64,000 bases of DNA from Bos javanicus (taxonomy: Eukaryota; Chordata; Mammalia; Artiodactyla; Bovidae): positions 4,253,692 through 4,317,691 of the forward strand of contig NC_083871.1 in the NCBI RefSeq assembly GCF_032452875.1, given 5' to 3'. Each line of letters opens with the position of its first letter. Within the stretch, counting starts at the first letter, position 1. The notes beneath the pieces are model-generated. The model saw only the letters and a list, made by a program, of their open reading frames with translations. It made no database searches and was not told the origin of the DNA. Below, piece after piece: positions 23,851-35,535 of this stretch. The position numbers and the translations under genes were made by a program.

Positions 23851-24105
23851 CTGTAAGACCTCATGATCTAGCCCATCCCCATTTGGTGCCTTGCTGAAGT
23901 GCAGCCAAGTCAGTCTTTCTTCTCTTACAAGCACTATCTCAGAGCCCTGCACTCACTCTCATGTCATCTCTGGCAGGAACACTTCCCTTTCCTCCTCCAA
24001 GTCTTTCCATAAAAGAGGCTTTATTGGTGAAATTTTATCTCCTCACCTTCCTCTTTTTCTATCAGGTTTATTTTTCTATTCAACCCTTTACATCATACAA
24101 TTAAC

Positions 24106-24232
24106 TGTATGTATGTATATATATATGAAATATGTATATATAATACACATATTACATATAAGTATACATTTACATGTATATTTATTTGCATGTATACATA
24201 TAAATATATATGTATACACATATGCATATATG
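24106..24232. repeat. TA/TG/CA-rich microsatellite region
   Basis: An imperfect TATG/TATA/CATA stretch of ~125 bases. Open frames here are low-complexity artefacts. Confidence 0.85.
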
Positions 24233-25974
24233 TTTTTACTTATTTATCTGCTGGTTTTCTCTGTCTTCCACAAGAGTAATGTGCTACATAAAAGCAGCTG
24301 TTTCATCTGTTTTGCTTGATTGATGTATTCTATTTGAATAGAATTGACGTGATGTATTTTAGGCATTTCTTAAATGGAAGCATCAGCTTAGCAGAGATCA
24401 TGAGATATGTGTGATCTCCACAAAATGTAAAATATTCACAAATCTCTATTGCTGATGAATATCACGTTAGGCAAATAGCCACAAGGCTCCCCATAGGCAG
24501 GCAGAACCAACAAGCAGAGAAAAGTACATTATTTTCTATCACTCTTTCTGCATCAGATTCAAGCCCAGGAGACCTGCTCTATGCAAAGTCACTCCTTTGG
24601 AGTCAACAGCTTGCAGAAGACAGGAGAAAGACTTTTTTTCCCCGTCTCTGCTAGTACTACCTGTGCTTTTGTTTTAAAAGCCTGGACATCATGTATGGCT
24701 CATTTAAATGGTCTCTCACAGCGTGGAAGGCAAGGAAGAAATCTCAGCCATGCCAGGGGAATAGAGGAAGGGCCATCAGGGAGCACATGACAATATGCTG
24801 ACCATTGGCCTCTGGGATAATGCTGCAAGGGATGGGTCTTATCCTGTTCACATGTCCAGATTAGTTCTGCCCTTAGGAAAAGATTAGCCCATGTCAGGGC
24901 CACCTAACAGGAGCCTTGTCAGGCTAGCCTGCTGACAGGAGAATGGGCCAGCAAGCTAGTAGTCACACAGGCACCCACCCTGCAGTGCCCAGCTGGGGCT
25001 CATCAGGACAGAGCTGGCCAGGACTGCAGGGGGGCAAGGGCGTGGGCAGTTCCTAGTGCCTTCAGTGATTGTCATTATCCATGAAATGACTAGTAGAGAA
25101 GCGCTTTAGCAAATACTACAGATGACTATCCTCCTAGGCTATGGGGAAAGCCCTGGCGGATGTGTAGCCTGAGACTTCTCTTCCTGGCATGGCCCAGGGG
25201 GAGAGTTCACTGGGGATAAGATGGAAAGAGGCATGTGGACAGCATCACTGGATCCCAAAGCCTGAGACACCCCAGGCTTATGAAAACCCATCAGGCTGAA
25301 ATAAATGAAAACACAGACTGACTTTCATTTGTGTGAGGCTTGAACCACCTTTCCCATGATAGAGATTTCTGGTGGAAATCTGAGTCCCTCCTGCCTCCTC
25401 CTTGTCTGTATTGGCCAATCAAAGGGGTTCAGCCTCTAGCCATTTCTGCACTCTCTGAGTGAGGGGTGGACACAACATTTTCCAGATGGTTTAACAGTAA
25501 ATGACGTAAAAGGCAGGTCCCTTTAAAGGGAGACCTGTCAGGTGTCTTCCTTCTGAATTGCATCCTTGGGTGAAGTGTGCTCTTGTTCATACTTACAAGA
25601 AATTCTAGGAGATATATTTATGATGGGGTCTGAACATGGACATTAAAAAAATACTTCAGAACTGGAGACCATAAAAATCATTGATAAGATCTCACCCTTT
25701 GTCATTGCTTGGATTCAGGCTCAAGAGATTCACTTACTAACAGTTATTTGGGAACACACCTGACTTTTAGAGAATTTAGAAGTGCTTTTAAAGGAGGCTG
25801 TATATTTATACCATCCTTTAAAAAAAAAAGAATATATGTCAATGCAGGTCTCTCAATGCATCCTGCCCTCCTCTCCTCACTGTCTGTCCACTGTCCGTTC
25901 TCCACGTCTGCACCTCTATTCTGCCCCACAAGTAGTTTCATCAGCACCATTGCATGTACACTGCCGTGTATAAA
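24233..25974. other. unique sequence, GC-richer patch 24.9-25.3 kb
   Basis: I recognise no gene or repeat. Around 24900-25300 the DNA is richer in G and C than its surroundings but has few CpGs and no promoter motif I would trust. Confidence 0.45.
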
Positions 25975-26172
25975 ATAGCTAGTGGGAAGCTTCTGCATAG
26001 CACAGGGAGCTCAGCTCTGTGCTCGGTGATAATCTAGAGAGGTAGGATAGCGGGGCAAGGAGGGAGGTCCAAGAGGCAGCAGGTATGTGTATACACAGAG
26101 CTGATGCACTTTGTTGTACAGCAGAAACTAATACAACATTTTAAAGCAATTATACTCCAGTAAACTGAATAA
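25975..26172 (+). mobile_element. L1 3' end fragment
   Basis: Plus-strand L1 terminus: 'agctagtgggaagcttctgc', 'gcacagggagctcagctct', 'actttgttgtacagcagaaa' and 'gcaattatactccagtaaa' with a short A-rich end. This type of 3' end is common in artiodactyl genomes. Confidence 0.85.
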
Positions 26173-26305
26173 AAAGAGTGGAAGTTGACTCTCCAAAACA
26201 GTCCTGTAAATTGACAAATGCCCAGTGTTGTTAGAGATGATTTACTTTCACACCCACAAATCTAAATAGTGTCAATTAGTATATATACACACACATGCAT
26301 GCATG

Positions 26306-26520
26306 CCAAGTTGCTTCAGTCATGTCTGACTCTTTGTGACCCTATGGACTATAATAGTGTCCCAGGCTCCTCTGTCCGTAGGATTCTCCAGGCAAGAATA
26401 CTGGAGTGGGTTGCCACATGCTCCTCCAGGGGTCTTCTTGACCCAGGGATTGAACCCACATCTTACATGTCTCCTGCATTGGCAGGGGAGTTATTTACCA
26501 CTAGCACCACCTGGAAAGCC
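26306..26520 (-). mobile_element. Bov-tA SINE, near full length
   Basis: The complement of Bov-tA from tail ('cagtcatgtctgactctttg') through 'caagaatactggagtgggtt' to the tRNA-derived head ('ttaccactagcaccacctgg'). ATGC/AC repeats lie at the tail side. Confidence 0.94.
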
Positions 26521-26544
26521 TATATACACATATTTATACACTCT

Positions 26545-26670
26545 ATTAGTAGATACACACACACACACTCAACAAATTTTATTTATTATTTATCAACAAT
26601 GTGTATGTATATATTGACATACACATACATGCTAAATGTGTGTGTGTGTGTATATATATTTATACATAAT
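26545..26670. repeat. AC and TG/TA microsatellites
   Basis: A short (AC)n near 26553-26568 and a TGTG...TATATA stretch near 26635-26670, separated by AT-rich DNA. Confidence 0.85.
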
Positions 26671-26775
26671 ACATTTTACTATTTCACCTAAAATCTTAAA
26701 ACATGCATACCATTTAAAAAGTGTATATTATTTATCAACTATATGTCCAGAGTCAAATAAAAAAATATGTGCTAA

Positions 26776-26975
26776 CTCATTTCAGTCATGTCCAATTCTT
26801 TGAAAGCTCATGGACTATAACCTGCCGGCTCCTCTGTTCATGGGAATCTCCAGGCAAGAATACTGGAGTGGTTGCCATTCCCTTCTCCAGGGGAATCTTC
26901 CTGACCCAGGGATGGAACTTGCGTCTCTCTTGCCTCCTGCACTGGCAGGCAGGTTCTTTACCCCTAGCACCACCT
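26776..26975 (-). mobile_element. Bov-tA SINE
   Basis: The complement of Bov-tA with tail 'ttcagtcatgtccaattc', centre 'aagaatactggagtgg' and head 'ggttctttacccctagcacc'. The surrounding DNA contains an imperfect ~50-bp direct repeat (see findings). Confidence 0.94.
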
Positions 26976-27075
26976 TGTATCCCCGAACATGAGTGTTTCA
27001 CGTGGGAAAGTACAATAACTTATCTATTATCTTTCAAGATCATTTCAAGAGTTAAATAAAAAGCATGTGCTAAAT

Positions 27076-28894
27076 TAATTGCAACCTCTAAAATGTTGAG
27101 CCAGGAAACATATTTACTCTTCTCAAGGTGGTGAGGAACTGCAAGTCATTACAATGGAAGAAGGGAAATCTAGGGACTTTTGCTAGAAGGGAAAACATGG
27201 AAAGAAAGGAAGTGACTATTCTCATCTGGGCAAGAAATGGTGAAGCAGGAACTGGGTACCATCATCAAGGATGTGCTTTGGATGATGCTGCCCTTGACCT
27301 TCAGGAGATGTCAGTTACCTGAATCCCATCTGCTCTCTGTAGGGTGAGTGTTCTCTTGAGGGCAATGCTCTCTGGCAGGCGAGGGGGAGAAACACAGCAG
27401 TGTGGCATTTCACCCCATCAGAGACTCGTCTTAAATGCATCTCAACAGCTGCAATGCCCCTTAATGACATTAAATTAACTCCAAACCCTAAATTGTTTCC
27501 TTCCACATTGAAGAAACTTCTGGACACTTTCTGGCACTCCCCCAGGGTTTGCTATTTCACATTTGCTTCTCTCCACTGTCATATTCTGTTGAGAAGGCCA
27601 GAGGGCTTGCACACTAAATATAGCCTTTTAAAAATCCACGACGCTTGACAAATGGGTTAAAATTCAAGTTATTTCTCAGTTTCCGGAGAGAATATTTGGC
27701 TGATTACATACTGTAGCCTAAACAAACGCTCCGAGACCTTGAGTTAAGGGTATGGAAGGAATCATTCTCATTTCTTTTGCGCTTTAATAACAGGATCCAG
27801 GGCTGGCAAGCTAAATGGCAGTAAATCTGACAGAAACGATATAATGAGAAGGAACAAGCCCAGGATGCATAATGAATAGTGCAGAGACCTTCCTCCAGAA
27901 GGGACACGTGCAAAGGAATAAAAATCAGTGTAACTCACAACCTGGTTTACGACTTGTCTTCCCCAGACAAAAGGTGAGGCTGTGGGCAAGGGCACAATAG
28001 ACACCATTTATAATGGAAGCATCACCCCAGCTGCCTCTCCCCGGCTTTCTCCAGATTCCTGCATCTTAAGTTCTTCCTTCCTCACAACTATGCTTTGATG
28101 CCATGAGTCTTGACATGTTGCTGAGAAGCCTCTCTTCCTATGCGATTCTGTCTTATGAATGAAGGTTGTGACTCTCTAACTTGCTGGAGTCACTTTCACT
28201 TGATTAAATGCAGCATTATTTTAACAACATGTGACAGCTTACATAGAGAGGATTCATGGGGTGCCTCCTGGGAATCCATCTTCTATAGTTAAAGGCAGGG
28301 TGGGGAGGGCAGGGGCTTGGTGTGAGGCTGTTAGTCGAGAGCCACTGTAGATTACTAGCAACAATAGCAGAGCTTGATGGGTGTCCATTTAAAGTACAAT
28401 ATTGTTAAAGCAGCAGGACTTTTTAAAAAGATAGACCCTATTGTTGAGTTATTTTTATCAATATTATTAATGTTCTAGGCTTGCTTTGTTTATCCTAAAA
28501 TGCCAGTATTTTAGTGCATAGCTGCAAGCAACTGGATCCAGAAAAACAATCATCTTGCGTTGTAAAACCCCAAGCTCCTAAGTCCTGACAGTAACTGGAC
28601 AGATGACAATGATGAATTCCTACAGAATCTGCTTCCAGAAAATGTTACACAGCTTTAAAATGTGGCCTCTACTTTTTTCTCAATGTTGATATTAAAATCA
28701 AAGAAGACTTACAATAAGATATTTTGAATGGTTCATGTCACACTTGGGAAATAAGAAATAAGATCAAGTCATAATGATAAGAAATCAAACAATGGGCATT
28801 AGGACAAACAATGAGTACCTCACCTGGAAGAGGAAAGAAGTACGCCTGGTAAATCCTTTTCTGCTACACTCACCTTGGTAGCCAAAATATAAGC
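27076..28894. other. repeat-free unique sequence, possible regulatory DNA
   Basis: There are 1.8 kb without any interspersed repeat, unusual in this window. The part 27395-28010 keeps many CpGs in otherwise AT-rich DNA. The frames present (60-82 codons) overlap on both strands and look like chance. I infer possible conserved non-coding sequence; no coding gene is recognised. Confidence 0.4.
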
Positions 28895-29095
28895 AATCAT
28901 GTCCAGCTGCTTGCGACGCTGTGGTCTGTAGCCCACAAGGCTTCTCTGTCCATGGGATTCTCTGCAAGAATAAAAGAGTGGGTTGCCATTTCCTCCTTCA
29001 GGGCATCTTCCTCACCCAAGGATTGAACCTGTGTCTCTTACATTTCCTGCACTGGCCCACAGGTTTCTTTACCACTAGCGCCACCTGGGAAGCCC
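28895..29095 (-). mobile_element. Bov-tA SINE, near full length
   Basis: The complement of Bov-tA: tail 'aatcatgtccagctgcttgc', centre 'gtgggttgccatttcctcc' and head 'tttaccactagcgccacctg'. No clear TSD. Confidence 0.93.
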
Positions 29096-30611
29096 ATGAA
29101 CAATGGAGTTAGAGATCTTAGACTTTCTCCTCACTCCATTGAGAAAGGTTTCCCTGGTCATGCCCAGCATTTAGATTGCCCAGAAAATCATAAAACCCAT
29201 CCTTTGAAGGGCCCTTGGATTTCACTTCCATTGTCTTCTCAACTCTCTTCATTTGTCAAGAAACCAGTCACTCCTCTCCTTTCTTAGAGGCGGGTGAGTG
29301 AATGTAATGCATGAGTCACACTTTTTTTTCATTGGAACTTTAGGGACTCTATTTGAGGGAGCTTGTTTGCTGTTTTCAACAACAGATTGATTAATCAATT
29401 TTCCTGTCTTGCTATTCTGTGATTTATGATTTGTTTTTGTAAGGCAGTTTGAATTCTAGGTCTCATCAACTAAATGATATTTTTGGATCCTAACAAGGCA
29501 TTAAATTACATATTAAAAATTAAAGAACTCTCACTGTTCACCAAATAAAGACTCATGCTCACATTTATTTTGTTCTGGAGGGGTGGAGAGGGATGAAAAT
29601 GACATGAAAGAGTTCATGCATTCACCTTCCTCACAGTTCCTCTCATCCAACGTGTGTCATATTTTAGGTATTTGAAAAAGCAAGCTCAGGACTCCATATG
29701 GGCGCTGAGGAGATGGGTTGAGGAGCTCAGACACCACCCTGCTCTCCATCGTGGTTCCACACCCATCTCTCCGAGGAGACTGACATATATGCCTGGTTCT
29801 GCTTTCTTTCATGGAAGCTATGAGGGCAAAAGAACAAATTGGGTGTTTTTATGAAAGACCTCAGCATCCAGAGGTCTCTGAAGCAGGGGCCTGAATATAA
29901 TTTGGGATGAAAGCAACCCAGTGCTCTGCAGAACGGAACTTGGCTCTTTCCCCCCTTGCTCCCTCAGCCTCCTTCCAAAGACGTGTGTCCTTTGATTGTC
30001 TCATGGTGTTACCATCTAGACCCTGCCATTCACCCCTTGGGGACTTGGCCAAAACATTCAGATGAACAGGGAAATCAGTTTAAAGAAAATGACTAGAAAT
30101 CTATTAAGGATGTGTACTGGTCCCATGAAATTACTTTACTTCAGGAAAATTGTGATGCTTTATAGACCTCAAATGAAAGAAGTATGAGTTGGAGAGAAAT
30201 TTATGTAAAAAATATTAGGCTCCCAGGTAAAATCATTTTCCTGTTTTGTCATTTTGCACTGAGTTCAGCATGTCACTTCAGGTTTCATGCTTCCCTGGAA
30301 TGTCAATCAGTATTTTCCTTCTAAAAAACTGTCTGAAGATAATAAATGGATCAAGAGTTTTCCATTGGAATTTAAATTTAATGTGGATGCAGCATCAACA
30401 TAGACCCAATTCTGTCTTAAACCCACAGCTCATCAGCATGTTACTACTATCATCTCCATGTAAAATATAGGTCATATTTCTTGTACATTTTTATTTAAAG
30501 GAGCATTGTAGAATTACATGATTCAATTTAGAAGTCTCAGTAAATGATGTAATTTCTAAGCACTCTTTATTTAATTTCCTTGCTGTAACATTTGCTTTTG
30601 TGTTCTAAGTT
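29096..30611. other. unique sequence, no gene recognised
   Basis: There are 1.5 kb without a repeat I can name. It includes a perfect 14-bp palindrome at 29386-29399. Short frames carry no known domain. Confidence 0.45.
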
Positions 30612-30800
30612 GAGGCAGTGCTGTGTCATAGAAAAGACATGGCTTTAGAATTAGAAAGTGATGAGTTCTAGTTAATATCCAGGGGAAGTCAGCACTGCAC
30701 CTCAAGTTTCACGTTATCATCAGTCAAAAGGGAAGAATGCAAACACGTATAGCTGTTGAACAATTAAATAAATAATTTTTATAATACTTAATGTAACTGA
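30612..30800 (+). repeat. MIR SINE, diverged
   Basis: A MIR-like series: 'cagtgctgtgtcatagaaaa', 'tttagaattagaaagtgat', 'cctcaagtttcacgttatca' and 'agtcaaaagggaa'. It is weaker than the MIR at 17.6 kb. Confidence 0.6.
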
Positions 30801-30876
30801 ATGGCCAATATCTTATGATGATTACTATTATTATTATTCATAGGATTCATTTTTCTATCCAAGATGTAAATAAATT

Positions 30877-31814
30877 GAATCAGTTCAGTTGAGTCACTCA
30901 GTCTTGTCCAAATCTTTGCAGCCCCATGGACTGCAGCACACCAGACTTCTCTGTCTTTCACTATTTCTTGGAGTTTGATCAAACTCATGTCCATTGAGTC
31001 AGTGATGCCACTCAACTATCTCATCCTCTGTCATCCCCTGTTCCTCCTGCCTTCAGTCTTTCCCAGCATCAGGGTCTTTTCCAATGAGTTGGCTCTTTGC
31101 ATCAGGTGGTCAAAACATTGGAGCTTCAGCATCAGTCCTTCCAATGAATATTCAGGGTTGATTTCCTTTAGGATTGACTGGCTTGATCTCTTTGCAGTCC
31201 AAAGGGACTCTCAAGAGTATTCTCCAGCACCATGGCCCAATAGCATCAATTCTTTGGTGTTCAACCTTTTTTATCGTCCAACTTTCACATTCGTATATGA
31301 CTATTGGAAAAACCATAGCTTGGACTATACAGACTTTTGACAGCAAAGTAATGTCTCTGCTTTTTAATATGCTGTCTAGGTTTGTCATAGCTTTTCTTCC
31401 AAGGAGCAAGAGTCTCTTAATTTAATTTTAATTTCTTTTAATTTCACTGCAGTCACCATCCCCAGTGATTTTGGAGCCCAAGAAAATAAAGTCTGTTACT
31501 GCTTCCATTGTTTCCCCATCTATTTGCCATGAAGTGATAAGACTGGATGCCATGGTCTTCTTTTTTGAATGTTGAATTTTAAGCCAGCTTTTTCACTCTC
31601 CTCTTTCATCTTCATCAAGAGGCTCTTTAATTTCTCTTTGCTTTCTGCCATTAAGATGGTGTCATCTGCATATCTGAGGTTTTTGATATTTCTCCCAGCA
31701 GTCTTGCTTCCAGTCTGCTTCATCCAGCCCAACATTTTGCATGATGTACTCTGCATATAAGTTGAATAATCAGGATAACAACATACAGCCTTGATGTACT
31801 CCTTTCCCAAGTTA
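30877..31814 (-). mobile_element. BovB LINE, ~0.9 kb 3' portion, old
   Basis: The complement of BovB from the CAGTT tail to just past the YADD region ('ggtgtcatctgcatatctga' complement). A small local expansion of TTTAATTT units at 31419-31440 disrupts the coding region. Imperfect AAATAAATT-like flanks at about 30868 and 31824 may be a TSD. More diverged than the copies at 20 kb and 52 kb. Confidence 0.92.
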
Positions 31815-32889
31815 AAACACTTGAAATAAAATTCTGAGATTGGATCAATCATGTATTATACACACATGTATAATAAGAGGAATACATGGTGCAGTTGTAT
31901 ATAATATCTCTCTGTGTGGAAGGATCGGAAGTGGCTGATTTATGCCACATAATGACCATATTTCATTCTAATTACCACTGTAGTAGCATGGGATGAAGGG
32001 CAAGTGGAGGTCAAGTTGACAGGACCTCAAATAGCTGTGATATTTAATTACTGAGGAGACAAAGACAACATACATAGAGTAAATGCAAAATTCAGAGCAT
32101 GCACATGAAGCTGCCTGAGTAACACCCAAAGGCTCTCCTGACAACTTAGAAGTCCCTCATCTCCAAGGTAGCTTTGATGAAGTCACAGGTAGATGTAGCA
32201 GAGGAACAAGCCCAGGAACTGATTGTAAGATTTTTTCACTAGGAATTTCTCTTTACTCAAAAAGCAGAACCTGAGACCAGGGCTCTGGTGCAGACAGTTC
32301 ACTGAGGGGATCACTGCCAGAAGCAAGAGGTGGGGAGAAGGGAGAAGGAAGCTTGAAAGGAGGGACAGTTAGACAGATATGCATGACAGGACCATCACCA
32401 TCATGAACTGAGGCTCCATCTCACTGGGATAAAGAAGTTCTTCACGCAAGATCTGAAAAGGGGAATATTTAGATCTGGGCTCCCAGCCTCCATGGCGAAC
32501 AGTGGCCTCACACTATGTGAGCTCATGAGAAATTCTAGGTAGGCACATGTGTAAATTAATAACCAGGAACTTCAATTAAAATAGAGACAGGAGACCAGAG
32601 GGGGCAGCTTTCATGCCCTAAAATGACAGCAGAGCCCAGCAGAAAGAAGTGAGGCCCCTTTCGTGGCAAGAGCTTGGCCACTGAGGGACAATTAAACAGC
32701 CCCTGCACTGCAACTCTCAGCTCCTCCAGTGGCCTCCGTTTACCCCAGCCCTCCCACCTCCGTGTTACCCTTATAAAAGAGTCCTCCTCTTCTTGCAGTG
32801 TGGTGCACCATAGTTACAGACTCTGAACTGCTCTTCTTTGCTGATCGCAAATTAACTTTTTTTTTTTTCCTGGAAGAGTTACTGTTACT
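31815..32889. other. unique sequence, no gene seen
   Basis: I see no repeat family or exon-like frame. An A-poor, purine-rich stretch lies near 32330-32370. Confidence 0.45.
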
Positions 32890-33139
32890 TTCTTTGCTAC
32901 CCTGGTGGCTCAGAAGGTGAAGAATCTGCCTGCAATGCAGGAGACCTTGTTTGATCCCTGGGTGATGAAGTTCTCCTGGAGAAGGTAATGGCAACTCACT
33001 CCAGTATTCTTGCCTGGAGAATTCCATGGACAGAGGAGCCTGGTAGACTACGGTCCATGAAGTTGGGCTATAGGCCATTGGGTTGCAGAGAGTTGGACAC
33101 GACTGAATGACTAAAACTTTCACTTTTCACTTCTTTGCT
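32890..33139 (+). mobile_element. Bov-tA SINE with 9-bp TSD
   Basis: Bov-tA occupies about 32899-33130, from head 'accctggtggctcaga' to tail 'ttggacacgactgaatgac' plus 'ctttcacttttcac'. TTCTTTGCT is repeated at 32890-32898 and 33131-33139. About 25 extra bases ('gttgggctataggccatt' region) lie within the 3' part, a small internal insertion. Confidence 0.93.
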
Positions 33140-33367
33140 TTAGGGCAACAGTACATATAAGGAACACGAAGCATACACATCAGCACAGACTCACACACTG
33201 TGTCAAGGAGGCCTCAGACAGAAAGAACTACAGATTCTTAAAAGGGATTTGATTCCGTGATCATGGGTGGACGTATTAGGAGCCCAGGATGGTAAAGACC
33301 CAGTGTCCACACTGAACCATTGGAGACAAGTGGTAAAAGTTAACAAAATAATCCACAATGGTAATCA

Positions 33368-33682
33368 TTTTTTTTAAATATCTATTGGAGTATAGTTGGT
33401 TTCCAACGATCAGGTGTACAGCAAAGTGAATCAGTTATACATTTACATATATCCACACTTTTTTTTTCCATATAGGCATTGCAGAGTATTGATTAGAGTT
33501 CCCTGTGCTATACGGTAAGTCCTTTTTAGTTATCTATTTTATCTATAGTCATCTGTATATGTCAATCCCAATCTTCCCTCCTCCCTCCTCCATTCCCTTC
33601 TGATAACCATAAATTTGCTTTCTACATCTGTGACTCTATATCTTGTATATAAGTTCATTTGTGCCATTCTTAGTTTTAAACA
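33368..33682 (-). mobile_element. L1 3' UTR fragment
   Basis: The complement of an artiodactyl L1 3' UTR: 'ttggagtatagttggtttcc', 'ggtgtacagcaaagtgaatc', 'gttccctgtgctatacggta' and 'ccttctgataaccataaatt'. It parallels 9648-10222. Confidence 0.82.
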
Positions 33683-35535
33683 ACAGAGGTTTGTGAGGAG
33701 TTATCAGATATAGGGGAAAAGTAAAATTTGAATTTCAGATAAACAACAGGCTTTTAAATAAGATATGTTTCATGCAAAATTTAACTGAAAACATTTGTTA
33801 ATCTGAAATTGAAATTAACTGGGCATTCCGTATTTCATCAGGCAATCCTAGATCTGAGGCAATGGCAAAATCGTACAGCTATCTCTTAAAATAAAAATAA
33901 TTTTAAAGCTATTAAAATTCTACTTCACATAAACTTATTCTGACTTCCAGATATCTTCAGGTAAAAATCGGTTCACTTCTCAGAGTAGAGCCTTGGCCTC
34001 TCCTAAGAATGGGTCCCAGTTGTAACATGGATTCATAGTGTGTTTATTTTGTCAGTTCCATGGAGTAAAGGTTATTGTGGTAAGGAGAGTCAAATGGAAG
34101 TCTCTAGAATGAACCTTTGCACATCAAAATATGAACCCAGAACATGGCTACAGCCTTGAGGAACTTCCAAGAATTATTGTTACATTAGAGACAAATTCTA
34201 CTGCATCCCCATTTACCTGATTACTTACAGCAAATGCCAGGATATGTGACAAGGCATGTCTGGATTATCAGACTACATCTGAGATGATACACATAGAAGC
34301 TGTGCTTCTGGACTGATTTCCTGGAGAAAATCAACTTAGCCTCTGAAGCTTGGCATGGCTGAAGACCTGGAAATTCTTAACAGGAAAGGAACTCAGAGGC
34401 AATTTGAATTGCATTGGCAGCAGAACAGCTTTATCGTCTTGTTTCAACACTCTCTTTTGCTCTTTCCCAACTATGGGCCAGAGAGATTTTGATCAGCTTG
34501 ACATCCTATATAATTTCCTGCTGGTTCATTACATTGATAATATTGATCCAATGAGTAGGAAGTAGTAAAGTACTCAGATATTTTCTTAAGAGGTGGGAAC
34601 TAAGACCGGTGAAAGTTTAGAATCTGCCATGTTGGCAAAGTTTGTAGATTTACTGTGTTAGGATACTGATTCTAATCAAATGAGAGGCAGGTCACTTCAC
34701 CAGGGTTGCTCTGCAAAATATAAAGATGCACAGCACTTGGTGGGCTTTGGGATGTGCTGTTCTGACTCATTTTACCTTGTAAGCCTTTTGCCTGGCAGTA
34801 TTGACTGGAGAGGAGCATAGGCATGAAAGGGCACCCCAGCAAGTCCAGGGGGTTGGAAAATGCCCTGACACTTGATGTGGGCCTGAGAACCCAACAGCAT
34901 TGAGGGGATTAGCGGTGTCAAGACAAAGTACTGTTGGGGGTGGAGAGAGTGTCTCCAAAAAATGCCAGAAAGAGAAAGAAAGTGCAGACACAGGAATTTG
35001 GAGTAAGGCTTTGGCTTCCTATGCTGATAGATCTTCTCTCACTAAAAAGCAGCTTTTACTTTGCTACTTGGGGCATAGTAGAGACTGATCATGGAACACC
35101 AAAACATTTTAGGACCAAATGATTCAAAATAAAATAGGTGTGACTTGAAACAATAGGCTGCACCATGGGAATTTCATAACTGCACACCATATAAAAATTG
35201 TTAAAAACATATAGAAAGAGCCATCCCCAGCAAGTCTGGCTGCACAAGGAGGGAGTTTTGACTCCAGGTACCTGCTCCTGTTGGTTTACTCTCACTTACG
35301 CCTATCCTGTGCCTCTAGGGAGTGCCCAGCAGCTGTTAGAAGAGGAGGAGCAGGCGGAGCTGGGTCACGAGTGTTGCAGACAGGAGCCAGGCCAGCGCCT
35401 GCCATGGACTCTCAACCCTACATAGTGGTAACTCTGTCAGCAGGCAAGATTTGAGGTTGAGGCAGGAAGTAGATGCCTCCTACTCCCACCCTCGGTAAAG
35501 TAATTGGAGATTTACTCCCTGTGGACTGAAATTTC
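33683..35535. other. unique sequence, no gene recognised
   Basis: There are 1.8 kb without a recognised repeat. Frames of 62-75 codons near 34350-35425 have no known domain and overlap on both strands. Confidence 0.45.

Larger units (their letters stand above)
23390..24110 (+). repeat. diverged L2-like LINE fragment, interrupted
   Basis: The text before and after the Bov-A2 at 23628-23850 follows an L2-type 3' region. Landmarks are 'catcatcctttacccagatt', 'gtgtaatccttttaaag', 'tcctccttggcttcc', 'gacctcatgatctagccc' and 'ggcaggaacacttccctt'. The match is loose, as expected for age. Confidence 0.5.

Noticed and set aside
23891..24319. 142-codon frame with a membrane-like region
   Set aside because: The hydrophobic part is produced by a TA/TG microsatellite and the beginning is an old L2-like repeat.
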